In this document: in pieces, positions 9,241 to 18,269 of the stretch
Layout: every line of letters starts with the position of its first letter
Position numbering within the stretch: the stretch's first letter is position 1
From: an uncultured Bacteroides sp.
GTDB lineage: Bacteria; Bacteroidota; Bacteroidia; Bacteroidales; Bacteroidaceae
Length of the DNA stretch: 49,774 bases
Reading direction: 5' to 3'
Assembly (NCBI RefSeq): GCF_902491285.1
Contig: NZ_CABUHK010000040.1
Location: forward strand, 1 to 49,774
Notes under the pieces: model-generated
Database searches by the model: none
The model's input: only the letters and a program-made list of their open reading frames with translations
Told to the model about the DNA's origin: nothing
Translations under genes and position numbers: made by a program

Positions 9241-9846
9241 ATGAGTGTAAATTATGATCTCTATGAAACCCCTAATCCTGATAAGGATGGGAAAGAACTG
9301 CCTTTACATGCACGTGTGGTATTGAAAGGTAGCTATACGGCAAGTGAATTTATAGATATGGTGACAGCCCTTGAGCATATTCCTCATGCGCAGTTGGTAG
9401 GCTCTATTGAAGCAATTTCGAGCACGTTGAAGCATTTGCTTCTGAAAGGTTTTTCGGTAGAGCTGGGGGATATCGGTTATTTCTCTCTTTCTCTAAGTGT
9501 TGACAAAAAGGTGGTGGAACCGGAAGACTTACGTTCTCCATCGGTATCTCTTAAAGGTATCAATTTACGGATTAATCGTCAGTTTAAGAAAGATATTGAG
9601 ACTTCATTGGAACTTCAACGCTGCAATTCACCTTTTCGTGTGAAAAATCCGTTGGATGAAAAGAAATGCTTGCAACGCTTAAACTCTTTTTTTGAAGAGC
9701 ATCCATGTATTAACCGACAAGATTATATGAGACTTACGGGGAAAACTAAAAAGCAGGCACTGCAGGATATCAATGCTTTTATCGAACAAGGCGTGTTGCA
9801 GAAATATGGATTGGGGCGTTCGGTGGTGTATATAAAAGTAGTGTAA
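9241..9846 (+). CDS. HU-like DNA-binding protein with C-terminal winged helix
   Basis: A 201-residue cytoplasmic protein. Residues 1-125 resemble the Bacteroidetes HU/IHF-like fold: a helical start, then the beta-arm region around FSVELGDIGYFSLSLSVDK and a basic stretch GINLRINRQFKKDI. Residues about 135-200 (LDEKKCLQRLNSFF..., then TGKTKKQALQDINAFIEQG and LGRSVVYIKV) look like a helix-turn-helix with a wing. Such proteins often sit beside PUL regulators, but I cannot assign a target. It is followed closely by the TPR regulator gene, so the two may be co-transcribed. Start ATG at 9241 follows an A-rich leader. Confidence 0.75.
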   Translation: MSVNYDLYETPNPDKDGKELPLHARVVLKGSYTASEFIDMVTALEHIPHAQLVGSIEAISSTLKHLLLKGFSVELGDIGYFSLSLSVDKKVVEPEDLRSPSVSLKGINLRINRQFKKDIETSLELQRCNSPFRVKNPLDEKKCLQRLNSFFEEHPCINRQDYMRLTGKTKKQALQDINAFIEQGVLQKYGLGRSVVYIKVV

Positions 9847-9899
9847 GAGATAAAAATAAGTATCATTGTAGTATATTTCTGTTCACCGGATGGCTCATC

Positions 9900-11477
9900 A
9901 TGCTGGTCGGTTGTCAGCATGCCCCATCTTCTCTTTTGAAGAAGGCTATGCAGATGGAGAATGTTTCCGTCGATAGTATATTCTTTTATTTGCAACAAAT
10001 AGACAAGCCGGAGAATTTATCTTCTAAGCAGCAGGGAGATTATTACTTTTTATCCTATAAGGCAACTTTGTGGAAGACCGGGAAACCTGTTGATTCTTTA
10101 TTGCAGACTGCCATTCATCACTATACGCAAAATAGGCAGTTATCTCAATGTTTGCAAGCACGTGTGGAGCAGAGTGCTTCCTATTTATATCGGAACCAGC
10201 CGGATTCTACATTATTGCTTTCGGATGCTCTTCTGCACGAACGATTGCTGAATGATACATTAAGAACACAATTGTATGGTCTTAAAAGAGTGGCATATTC
10301 AAGAAATAAGGATTATGAACAGGCGTTGGACATGGCAGACAGCAGTCGGCAGCTAACTCGTAAGCACAAAGATACTCTTGCCTATTTTTCTGCAAGTAAG
10401 TTATATTTTCAACTTTTGGAAAAGGTGCAGGAGCATGACAGGTATACACAAGAATCTCTGCAACTAATGGAAGAGTTTGCGGATTCTCCCAATTACCGAT
10501 ATTTGAATTATCATATATTGGAGAACTTATTGACTACCAGTTTGGAAAGAAAAGATTTTCAGGCAGCACAATTGTATCTTCGTCAATTGTCAGCTCAACG
10601 ACATAGCCGTCATGTCATTCCGCACTATTTTCTCCTTCGCGGCAAATCTTATGCGGCTTTGAATCAAGTGGACTCTGCCAAGTATTACTATCAGCAGGCT
10701 GCGACTTCCTCTTCAGATTTTATTGCCGTGGAAGCGAACGCGCTCTTATTTAACTTAATCAATGAGAAAGAATATCCGGAACAGGCTTTCTATATCAAGC
10801 AAAAAGAAAATAAGATCAAGGACGATATACTGACTAGTACCAAGGCGGAAATACAAAGAAGAGAATATAATGAGCTTAAATTAAAAAACGAACTCTACCA
10901 GTTGCATTTGAAACAACGCGAAAAAGAACTATGGATGCTGGGCATTGTAACAGCTTTGCTTAGTATTGGTTTTATAGCGTTTTTCTTTTATCAGAAGGAG
11001 AAGAAGAAACGGCTGCAACGGGAAAATCTTTTGCTGCATCAAGAGGCGGAGCTAAGCGGACTACGGGAGAAAGAAATCCGTTTGCAAAATAAAGAAGCGG
11101 AATTGCGTGAGGCACTTTTCAGACGGATAGCCTTTTTCCGGAAATTACCTTCGCTCCATAATGATGAAAGTCAGGATGAGGTGGCTTCTAGTCGAAAGAT
11201 AGTGGTGACCGATGCGGAGTGGATAGAGGTGATTTCTGTTGTCAACGAAGCTTTTGACCATTTTGCGGCAAGGCTGGAACAAACCTATCCGTCATTGAAC
11301 AATAAGGATATTGGTTTCTGTTGTCTCGTCAAGATTAATGTTAACATGCAAGACCTTTCAGATATTTATTGTGTTAGTAAAGCAGCCATTACAAAACGCA
11401 AATATCGTATTAAAACAGACAAGTTGGGGATTATAGATGAAAATGTAAGTTTAGACAGTTTTTTTAAGGCGTTTTAG
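9900..11477 (+). CDS. Membrane-anchored TPR protein with C-terminal HTH
   Basis: A putative regulator of 525 residues from the first ATG. It has helical TPR-like repeats (about 20-300), a coiled coil, one transmembrane helix (about 344-364, LWMLGIVTALLSIGFIAFFF), a second coiled coil (365-415), and a C-terminal region (about 465-510; CCLVKINVNMQDLSDIYCVS, then AAITKRKYRI) resembling LuxR-like DNA-binding helices of Bacteroidetes TPR regulators. The N-terminus is odd. The ATG at 9900 falls inside a lipoprotein signal whose basic and hydrophobic part (KNKYHCSIFLFTGWLI, ending LVGC) is coded upstream in the same frame, where no ATG, GTG or TTG exists. The true start is uncertain. A signalling link between periplasm and DNA is inferred. 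Confidence 0.7.
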   Translation: MLVGCQHAPSSLLKKAMQMENVSVDSIFFYLQQIDKPENLSSKQQGDYYFLSYKATLWKTGKPVDSLLQTAIHHYTQNRQLSQCLQARVEQSASYLYRNQPDSTLLLSDALLHERLLNDTLRTQLYGLKRVAYSRNKDYEQALDMADSSRQLTRKHKDTLAYFSASKLYFQLLEKVQEHDRYTQESLQLMEEFADSPNYRYLNYHILENLLTTSLERKDFQAAQLYLRQLSAQRHSRHVIPHYFLLRGKSYAALNQVDSAKYYYQQAATSSSDFIAVEANALLFNLINEKEYPEQAFYIKQKENKIKDDILTSTKAEIQRREYNELKLKNELYQLHLKQREKELWMLGIVTALLSIGFIAFFFYQKEKKKRLQRENLLLHQEAELSGLREKEIRLQNKEAELREALFRRIAFFRKLPSLHNDESQDEVASSRKIVVTDAEWIEVISVVNEAFDHFAARLEQTYPSLNNKDIGFCCLVKINVNMQDLSDIYCVSKAAITKRKYRIKTDKLGIIDENVSLDSFFKAF

Positions 11478-11598
11478 CTGTTGATTTGGGTCGTTTCAGT
11501 AGAGTTGTCCACCTCTTAATGAATGGAATTGTTGTTTATTATATTGATAATCAATGGTATGTCGGCAATACGTGTTACTCTTTTTGTCCGCCACATTT

Positions 11599-11630
11599 TT
11601 TGTTTTTCAGTTGGTTTCACTCTACTTTTG
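11599..11630 (+). promoter_or_regulatory. Promoter of the 6-bladed propeller gene
   Basis: TTTG at 11599-11602, then exactly 20 bp, then TACTTTTG at 11623-11630: a textbook Bacteroides TTTG-N20-TAnnTTTG promoter, 39 bp before the ATG. It indicates this gene can be transcribed independently of the TPR gene upstream. Confidence 0.75.
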
Positions 11631-11669
11631 TCTCAATATTCATTTGAAACTAACTAAATATATGTTCGT

Positions 11670-12881
11670 ATGAAAAAGAAAATTATGATTTTGACTTTGT
11701 GTACTTTTTGTCTATTTTCATTGGTTGCTTTTATATGCAATAGTGAAGCGACAAAAGACCCTTTGGCTCTGTCTCCAGTTGCGGCAAAGCGAATCACAAC
11801 ACCTACTGGGACGTTGATTTCCTGTGATTTAAAAGCGTTGAAAGATACCGTGGATATACCACTTAGTTATTTGACCGAAGAACTTCAAGTGGTGAAGTTG
11901 GAAGATAAGGATGAGGCATTGGTAGGAGGCTGGGTTCGTACCACAGTCAGTGATAATTATATCTTGGTGAGTAACAAAAAACAGACTCCATACAAGCTTT
12001 TCACCCGTGATGGCAAATTCATCACTACTATCGGGGCTTACGGACAAGGGCCGAATGAGTATGCAAACACCTACTCCGAACAATTGGACGAGGCACACAA
12101 CCGTATTTATATTCTACCCTGGCAAAGTGATAAACTGCTGGTATTCGACTTGAAAGGAGTTCCGCAAACTCCCATTCCTTTGTGTCTGCGCGTCCCTAAA
12201 GGACAATTCAGAGTCGACACCGGGAAGTCGGAAGTAACGGTGACAACACTGCCTTTCCAAGGTTCTCCGGCTGTAGTATGGACGCAGGATTTTGAAGGAA
12301 AACGCAAAAATTTTATTCCTGCCCGGCATCTCACGGTTCCGCGTGATTTCAGCAATGAAGTATTTATGGACAAGAACACTCCCGATTACAGCGTTATGTT
12401 GATGACTATCGTACCTTCTCCGCGTGTGGATAGTTTGTATCATTATAATGCGCAGCAAAATAGGCTCGAAGCCCGGTTTACAGCGAATTATCCGAATAAG
12501 GAAAAAATTCCATGGCATGGTTATACCGAATATCCGCGTCACTTTGTCGGAGATGTTTCTGTTCCGGTGCAAGTGTCGGCAAATACCTGGAGTGGAAGTA
12601 AACCGGCCAAATATATCGTAGACAAACAAACCCTGCACGGCAACTATTTCCATTTGTATAATGATTTCCTGGGAACGAAGAAGATGCAGATATGGCCTTC
12701 GTTCAGTAATGGCTATTATATTGCCAACATGGAACCTGCGCAATTAAAAGAGACGCTAGAAAAAGAGCTGGCGCGAAAAGAGCTTCCCAGTGATGTACGG
12801 AAACGTACTCAAGCGTTAATGAGCTCGTTGGATGAAGACGGAAATAATGTGGTTCTCTTTGCTAAAATGAGAAATAAATAG
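11670..12881 (+). CDS. 6-bladed beta-propeller protein (DUF5128-like)
   Basis: A 403-residue exported protein with an N-terminal signal sequence (MKKKIMILTLCTFCLFSLVA). The body carries features of the Bacteroidetes 6-bladed propeller family: L-x-D (about residue 77), YKLFTRDGKFITTIGAYGQG followed by PNEY, and DEAHNRIYIL then KLLVFDLKG. The GxxGxGPNEY signature is diagnostic. The role of these proteins is not established; they often occur near PULs and TPR regulators. The gene is monocistronic by its own promoter and a strong hairpin downstream. The substrate or ligand is unknown. Confidence 0.75.
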   Translation: MKKKIMILTLCTFCLFSLVAFICNSEATKDPLALSPVAAKRITTPTGTLISCDLKALKDTVDIPLSYLTEELQVVKLEDKDEALVGGWVRTTVSDNYILVSNKKQTPYKLFTRDGKFITTIGAYGQGPNEYANTYSEQLDEAHNRIYILPWQSDKLLVFDLKGVPQTPIPLCLRVPKGQFRVDTGKSEVTVTTLPFQGSPAVVWTQDFEGKRKNFIPARHLTVPRDFSNEVFMDKNTPDYSVMLMTIVPSPRVDSLYHYNAQQNRLEARFTANYPNKEKIPWHGYTEYPRHFVGDVSVPVQVSANTWSGSKPAKYIVDKQTLHGNYFHLYNDFLGTKKMQIWPSFSNGYYIANMEPAQLKETLEKELARKELPSDVRKRTQALMSSLDEDGNNVVLFAKMRNK

Positions 12882-12946
12882 CGGACTCGTAGATGGCAAA
12901 TATTCGGGAGTTCTAAATCCCGCAAGTGCTAGTTGCTTTGTGCTAA

Positions 12947-13000
12947 GTGCCTTACTTCAATTAGTTTAATCACCTTATGATGCTAATTGAAGTAAGGCAC
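12947..13000 (+). terminator. 18-bp perfect inverted repeat after the propeller gene
   Basis: GTGCCTTACTTCAATTAG (12947-12964) is exactly complementary to 12983-13000, with an 18-nt loop, and is followed by TTTT. It lies 65 bp past the stop codon, so a terminator is the simplest reading. The stem is AT-rich and unusually long, so an operator or RNA-stability role is also possible. The rest of 12882-13243 holds the susC regulatory sites listed separately. Confidence 0.65.
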
Positions 13001-13029
13001 TTTTGATAGTAAAAGCATTGAAAAACGAA

Positions 13030-13070
13030 CTTGGATAAAATAGTTCAAGACTTGGATAATAATTGGTGAA
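13030..13070. promoter_or_regulatory. 28-bp element, copy B, with phased CTTGGATAA repeats
   Basis: Positions 13043-13070 match copy A near 8642 at 25 of 28 bases. CTTGGATAA occurs twice here, at 13030-13038 and 13051-13059, exactly 21 bp apart, or two helical turns. That is the geometry expected for tandem binding of an AraC-type domain. The site is about 90-130 bp upstream of the susC -7 element. Confidence 0.5.
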
Positions 13071-13120
13071 GGTCCTGTGCAAGTATGAGAAAAAAGTGTC
13101 GTTTTACTATTTTCTTGTTC

Positions 13121-13167
13121 TTTTGTACGGGATTCGCCAGGGAGAATTGTTTTCTCGGTTATCTTTG
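13121..13167 (+). promoter_or_regulatory. susC promoter block shared with the GH3 promoter
   Basis: This 47-bp block ends in TATCTTTG (13160-13167), a perfect -7 element. It aligns without gaps to 26970-27016 upstream of the GH3 gene at 33 of 47 positions. Conserved parts are TTTTGTACG, ATTCGCC, GAATT, CGG and the -7 box. No TTTG is found at the -33 distance, as expected for an activator-dependent promoter. Confidence 0.65.
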
Positions 13168-13243
13168 TCAGTGCGAATTTAGATATTAGTTGCAACAATC
13201 TAAAGCATCTCAAACTTATTTTAATAACATTAAATCATGTATT

Positions 13244-16200
13244 ATGAATGGAATTGCACGAAAGTTAAGTTTTTCATTGCAACGATTGGGTAGTGCTCTT
13301 ATCATTATTTATCTTTTTGCAGCACCTTTTGCGTCGGTGCACGCTTCTGACGCAGTGACTGAAATATATCAGGAAGGTAAGAAAGCTGCTGCTCGAAAAC
13401 TTACCGGCAAGATTGTAGATAAAGGTACAAAGGAGACACTTATCGGTGCCAGTGTGTGGTTGAAGGATACCAGTGTGGGAGGTACCACCGATATGGATGG
13501 CAATTTTAATATAAATATTCCGGGAGGGAAAACTGTGACGCTCGTGATTAGCTATTTGGGTTATGCTACGATAGAAAAAGAAATCTCCCCTTCGGCCAAT
13601 AATCTGCTTATTGAGATGGCTCCTGACAATACTGTGCTCGAAGAAGTGCAGGTGGTAGGTTACGGTACACAACGCAAGGAGAGCGTGATCGGTTCTATCA
13701 GTACGTTGAGTGTCAGCAATCTGAAAGTGCCCAGTGCTTCTATTTCCACTAATCTGGCAGGTCAGTTGGGTGGCGTCGTGTCTATCCAGCGTGACGGTTC
13801 TCCGGGTAGTTCGGCTGAATTTTGGATTCGCGGTATTTCTACGTTCGGTGCAAACAAGACACCATTGATTCTGGTGGACGGGGTGGAGCGCTCGCTCGAT
13901 TTGCTCGACCCGGAAGAAATTGAAAGTTTTTCCTTATTAAAGGATGCAACGGCTACAGCGCTTTATGGTGTGCGTGGAGCAAACGGTGTTGTGTTGGTGA
14001 AGACAAAACGCGGTTCAGAAGGGAAACCGAAAATATCCATTAAGATGGAAGCCGGTATGGTGCAACCTACCAAGATTCCGCAAATGGCGGATGCGGTGGA
14101 TTTTGCTACGATGTATAATGAAGCGGCTCCCGGAACATATAGTGCAAGTGACATAGAAAAATACAGAAACGGTACCGATCAGGATTTGTATCCGAATGTG
14201 AACTGGTTGAAATCCGTATTCAAAAAACATACTTTCAATCAGCGTGTGACTGCCAACGTAAGCGGTGGTGGTGAGATTGCGCGTTACTTTATTTCTGCCG
14301 GTTACTACCATGAAGACGGTCTGTTCATGACTGGAAAAGGAGATTCTTATAATGGTAATCCGGATTATCAGCGTTATAACTTCCGCTCGAATGTGGATAT
14401 TAACCTGCATCCTACTACGGTTCTTTCACTGACTTTGGGAGGATTCCTTACAAAAAGGAGAGATGCCGCTGACTCGGAAGGAGTCTGGAAAAGTGCTTTT
14501 ATTTTGAATCCTAATGCTTTCCCTATTCAATATTCCAATGGATATTGGGGAGGAGAAAAAGGAGTTACGAATCCTTATTGGCAGGTGACCAGAGCCGGAT
14601 ATGTGGAGGATTGGCAAAGTACATTGAACTCAATGGTCAGCCTGGATCAGGATTTTTCTTTTATAACCGAAGGATTGAAGGCTAATGTCAAGTTTGCCTT
14701 TGATACGCAAGCATGGCATGGCAACAAGTACACGCAGCAAGATGAAATCTGGCATGCGATACGGCGTGACGCAAATGGGGATTTGGTATTCAACTCCGAA
14801 CCGGAGACTGCGAAGGGCGGACCGTGGTTTGATAATAAGTCCGGTGGAAATAATGCCACATACCTGGAGGCTTCTATTACATACAACCGTTTGTTCGGAA
14901 AACATCGTGTAGGCGCCCTGTTCCTGTATAATCAACGGGTGAAGAATGAAACATACAGGAATAAGAGTTATAAAGACAATATATCTTCTATCAAATCATT
15001 GCCGTATAAGAATCAAGGTATTGCGGGACGTCTGACTTATGATTACGATAGCCGTTACTTTATTGAGGGAAACTTCGGATATAATGGTTCCGAGAATTTC
15101 GCTGCCGGTCATCGCGTCGGTTTCTTCCCGGCTGTGGCTGTGGGATGGTACATATCCAATGAAAAGTTCTTTGCTCCGTTGGCTGATGTGGTTTCCAAGT
15201 TGAAATTGAAGGCATCTGTCGGTCAGGTAGGTAATGACCAGATTGGCGGGGATGTCCGTTTTATCTATTTGGGCACTGTGGCTACTACGGGCAATTATGT
15301 ATATGGCAATTATACAAAGACTGGCGGCGAGCGTGTAAATGAAGTTGCCAACCCGAATGTCGGCTGGGAGGTTTCAACCAAGCAGAATTATGGTTTTGAG
15401 TTGGGCTTGTTCAACAAACTGGAAATACAAGGTGACTGGTACCACGATGTGCGCGATCATATTTTTGTGCGCAACAACAATATCCCTGCTTATGTGGGTA
15501 TGACTACCGTACCTATGGTAAACGTGGGTAAGATGAAAAGCTGGGGTTTTGACGGTTCGTTGGAATACCATGACAGAATCGGGCAGGTGAATGTGACCGG
15601 ACGTGGAACATTTACCTACGCCAATAATGAAATTCTACGCAACGGTGATGCCTTGAATAAATATCCGTGGATGAATTCTGTCGGTCAGAAAATCTATCAG
15701 AAATTTGGTTGGGAAGCAGTGGGGTTGTTCGAGTCGCAGGAAGAAATCAATCGTAGCCCGATTCAGTTTAGCGAAGGTAATCATAGCCGTTTGCGTCCGG
15801 GTGACATCAAGTATCGTGATTTGAACGGTGACGGTGTGATTGATGACTATGACAAGATGCCTATCGGTTATTGTGATGTTCCGGAAATTACATATGGTTT
15901 TGGTGGTGCGATAGAATGGAAAGGTTTTGATATATCTATTTTCTTTCAGGGTACGGCTCGTGTATCATTGTTTGAAGAAGGCTCTACGATAGTTCCGTTT
16001 ACTTCCGGTTATAAGAATAACGACGGTTTCTTGAAAGGAGTAATGGAAGACCGTTGGACTGTGGACAATCCGAACCCGAATGCCCGTTATCCGCGTACGA
16101 TACGTTCGAGTGATGCCTTGGACAATAATAACACAAAGAAATCATCTTTCTGGGTGCGTAATGCTGCTTTCCTTCGTTTGAAGAATGCTGAAATAGGTTA

Positions 16201-16384
16201 TACCTTCCCGAAAAGATGGTTGGAAAAGATGTCTATCCAGAATTTACGCTTGTATGTATCGGGAGTGAACTTGCTGACTTGGGCGCCGGATGTGCACCTG
16301 TTCGACCCGGACTTGGGTTCCGGCGACGGAAGAAAGTATCCTCCGACACGTGTGTTTAATGTAGGTTTAAATATTAATTTCTAA
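13244..16384 (+). CDS. SusC-like TonB-dependent outer-membrane transporter
   Basis: Imports oligosaccharides across the outer membrane with its SusD partner. The 1046-residue protein has a signal peptide, a CarboxypepD_reg-like domain (about 53-128, LTGKIVDKGTKETLIGASVW), a TonB-box-like segment (VLEEVQVVGYG near 131-141), a plug domain (145-257) ending in the SusC signature LYGVRGANGVVLVKTKRG, and a 22-strand barrel to the C-terminal Phe. No STN domain is present, so an anti-sigma link is unlikely and control by the HTCS fits. I start at ATG 13244 (MNGIARKL) rather than an upstream in-frame TTG. susD follows after 11 nt. Confidence 0.95.
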   Translation: MNGIARKLSFSLQRLGSALIIIYLFAAPFASVHASDAVTEIYQEGKKAAARKLTGKIVDKGTKETLIGASVWLKDTSVGGTTDMDGNFNINIPGGKTVTLVISYLGYATIEKEISPSANNLLIEMAPDNTVLEEVQVVGYGTQRKESVIGSISTLSVSNLKVPSASISTNLAGQLGGVVSIQRDGSPGSSAEFWIRGISTFGANKTPLILVDGVERSLDLLDPEEIESFSLLKDATATALYGVRGANGVVLVKTKRGSEGKPKISIKMEAGMVQPTKIPQMADAVDFATMYNEAAPGTYSASDIEKYRNGTDQDLYPNVNWLKSVFKKHTFNQRVTANVSGGGEIARYFISAGYYHEDGLFMTGKGDSYNGNPDYQRYNFRSNVDINLHPTTVLSLTLGGFLTKRRDAADSEGVWKSAFILNPNAFPIQYSNGYWGGEKGVTNPYWQVTRAGYVEDWQSTLNSMVSLDQDFSFITEGLKANVKFAFDTQAWHGNKYTQQDEIWHAIRRDANGDLVFNSEPETAKGGPWFDNKSGGNNATYLEASITYNRLFGKHRVGALFLYNQRVKNETYRNKSYKDNISSIKSLPYKNQGIAGRLTYDYDSRYFIEGNFGYNGSENFAAGHRVGFFPAVAVGWYISNEKFFAPLADVVSKLKLKASVGQVGNDQIGGDVRFIYLGTVATTGNYVYGNYTKTGGERVNEVANPNVGWEVSTKQNYGFELGLFNKLEIQGDWYHDVRDHIFVRNNNIPAYVGMTTVPMVNVGKMKSWGFDGSLEYHDRIGQVNVTGRGTFTYANNEILRNGDALNKYPWMNSVGQKIYQKFGWEAVGLFESQEEINRSPIQFSEGNHSRLRPGDIKYRDLNGDGVIDDYDKMPIGYCDVPEITYGFGGAIEWKGFDISIFFQGTARVSLFEEGSTIVPFTSGYKNNDGFLKGVMEDRWTVDNPNPNARYPRTIRSSDALDNNNTKKSSFWVRNAAFLRLKNAEIGYTFPKRWLEKMSIQNLRLYVSGVNLLTWAPDVHLFDPDLGSGDGRKYPPTRVFNVGLNINF

Positions 16385-16395
16385 TACTAAAAGAC

Positions 16396-18261
16396 ATGTT
16401 GATAATGAAATCCAACTATATGAAACGTATTATGTTTGCGGCTGTTGCAGCCTTGACAATGTCGTCTTGTGATTCGTTCCTGGATACGTCTCCCGAAGAC
16501 CTGCGTTCGCCCGACCAGATTTATGAGACTTATTCCTCTACACAGAATGCCATGTTCGGAGTCTATTCCTATATCCGTGATACATATCCTTTTGGCATGC
16601 CGGATACATACAGCACCAGTGACGTTGATGTGGCTTATACGAATGTGCATACGTTCGATATGGGTGTATGGAGTGCTTCGTCAGCGCAATACGATAAATG
16701 GTACACCTTTTATAAAGCGATCCGCGAAGCTACGTATTTTCTTCAGAATGTAGACAAATGTCCGGATCCGCGTCTGACCTATGACACTCGTGAGCAATGG
16801 AAAGCGGAGGTACGTTGTGTACGTGCTTATTACTATGCGCAGTTGATGCGTATGTACGGTCCGGTGATTCTGTTGAAAGATGAACAGCCGGATTTCACCG
16901 GTACGGATATGTTTCGTGCACGTAACACATGGGACGAATGCGTTGAATGGATTACGGATGAATTTACCGACCTAATAGAAAATTCCGCTCTGCCTTTGAA
17001 ATCGGAGGGTGAAACCTACGTCCGTATGAACAGGGGAATTGCCAAGGCTTATCTGGCGCGTATCCTCCTACAGTCGGCGAGCCCGCAATTCAATGGCAAC
17101 CCGAAGTATGCTAATATTCGCAATGCGGATGGTACTCCTTTGTTTTCTGCCACGTATGACAAAAATAAATGGGAATTGGCACGTCAGGCTGCTTTGAGCC
17201 TGATAAAGGACGGCAATTATGATCTTGTCAAAGTGCTGTATGAAAGTGGCGCCAATATGGGCGAGATTGACCCTTATACTTCTTACAAATCCGTATTTAC
17301 CACTTCACAGAATAAGGAAATGATTTTCTCTTACCTCGAAGACGGCGGTACTATTGACAAGCGTCTTGCTCCTAACAGCAACGGTGGTTGGGGAGGAGGC
17401 TACAATCCGACTCAGGAAATCGTAGATGCGTATGCAATGTCGGAAACCGGGCGTTTCCCGATTATAGGGTATGCGGACGAAGACCGTACCACACCGATTA
17501 TTGATCCGGAAGCGGGGTATAAGGAAGCCGGATATTCTCAGTTTACGAATCCCTGCGAGAACAAGGAGAGGAAGACTTATAATATGTTTGTGGGACGTGA
17601 ACCTCGTTTTTATGTGTCGATAGTGTATGGCGGTATGTCTTGGTTTATTCCAAAGAAAGCGGGTGAAAGAATTTATCTGGAGATGTATAAAAACGGCAAT
17701 AATGGGCCGGATGCTTCTCACAACCATTTTACAACAGGATATAATATGGCAAAGTTGGCTATGCCGGAATATGAAGCCAGTCCTACAAAGAATGTGAAAC
17801 GGGAATTGCCTTATATCCGTTACGCTGAAATTCTGCTGAACTATGTGGAGGCTACTATCGAGGTAGGTGACTTGAAAGACCCGAATCTGCTGACATATTG
17901 GAATGCGGTGCGCAACCGTGCAGGATTGAAGAACATAGAAGAAGCTTATCCTGAGGCTATGGAAGACCAGGATAAATTAAGGGATCTGATTCATCGTGAG
18001 CGTCGTGTGGAATTTGCTTTCGAGGGTGTCAACTTCTATGACTGCCGTCGTTGGCTGACAGCGGAAGCGACAGAAAAGGGAAATATTCATGGCATGAATA
18101 TCCAGGCTACCGGTACTCCCGGTAAGGAAGAGTATCCAGATGCTTTTTTCCAGCGTACAGTCATAGAGAAACGTGTGTTTACACCGAGTTTCTATCTGTT
18201 CCCGATTCCGCAGAGCGCGATTAACAAGAACCAAGATTTAGTACAGAACTATAAATGGTAA
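16396..18261 (+). CDS. SusD/RagB-like glycan-binding lipoprotein
   Basis: A surface lipoprotein that caps the SusC barrel and binds the incoming glycan. The 621-residue product has a lipoprotein signal ending TMSSC (Cys25), the SusD opening DSFLDTSPEDL, TPR-type helices, and the C-terminal family signature around LIHRERRVEFAFEGVNFYDCRR and the PIPQSAINKN end. ATGs at 16405 and 16420 are equally plausible starts; all keep the lipobox. Its frame ends close to the start of the next gene, so translation is probably coupled. The ligand cannot be predicted. Confidence 0.95.
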   Translation: MLIMKSNYMKRIMFAAVAALTMSSCDSFLDTSPEDLRSPDQIYETYSSTQNAMFGVYSYIRDTYPFGMPDTYSTSDVDVAYTNVHTFDMGVWSASSAQYDKWYTFYKAIREATYFLQNVDKCPDPRLTYDTREQWKAEVRCVRAYYYAQLMRMYGPVILLKDEQPDFTGTDMFRARNTWDECVEWITDEFTDLIENSALPLKSEGETYVRMNRGIAKAYLARILLQSASPQFNGNPKYANIRNADGTPLFSATYDKNKWELARQAALSLIKDGNYDLVKVLYESGANMGEIDPYTSYKSVFTTSQNKEMIFSYLEDGGTIDKRLAPNSNGGWGGGYNPTQEIVDAYAMSETGRFPIIGYADEDRTTPIIDPEAGYKEAGYSQFTNPCENKERKTYNMFVGREPRFYVSIVYGGMSWFIPKKAGERIYLEMYKNGNNGPDASHNHFTTGYNMAKLAMPEYEASPTKNVKRELPYIRYAEILLNYVEATIEVGDLKDPNLLTYWNAVRNRAGLKNIEEAYPEAMEDQDKLRDLIHRERRVEFAFEGVNFYDCRRWLTAEATEKGNIHGMNIQATGTPGKEEYPDAFFQRTVIEKRVFTPSFYLFPIPQSAINKNQDLVQNYKW

Positions 18262-18269
18262 GAAAGAAG

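Noticed and set aside
13190..13243. Longer SusC start at an upstream TTG
   Set aside because: The ATG at 13244 gives a normal signal sequence; the extension would include part of the predicted 5' leader just after the -7 element.
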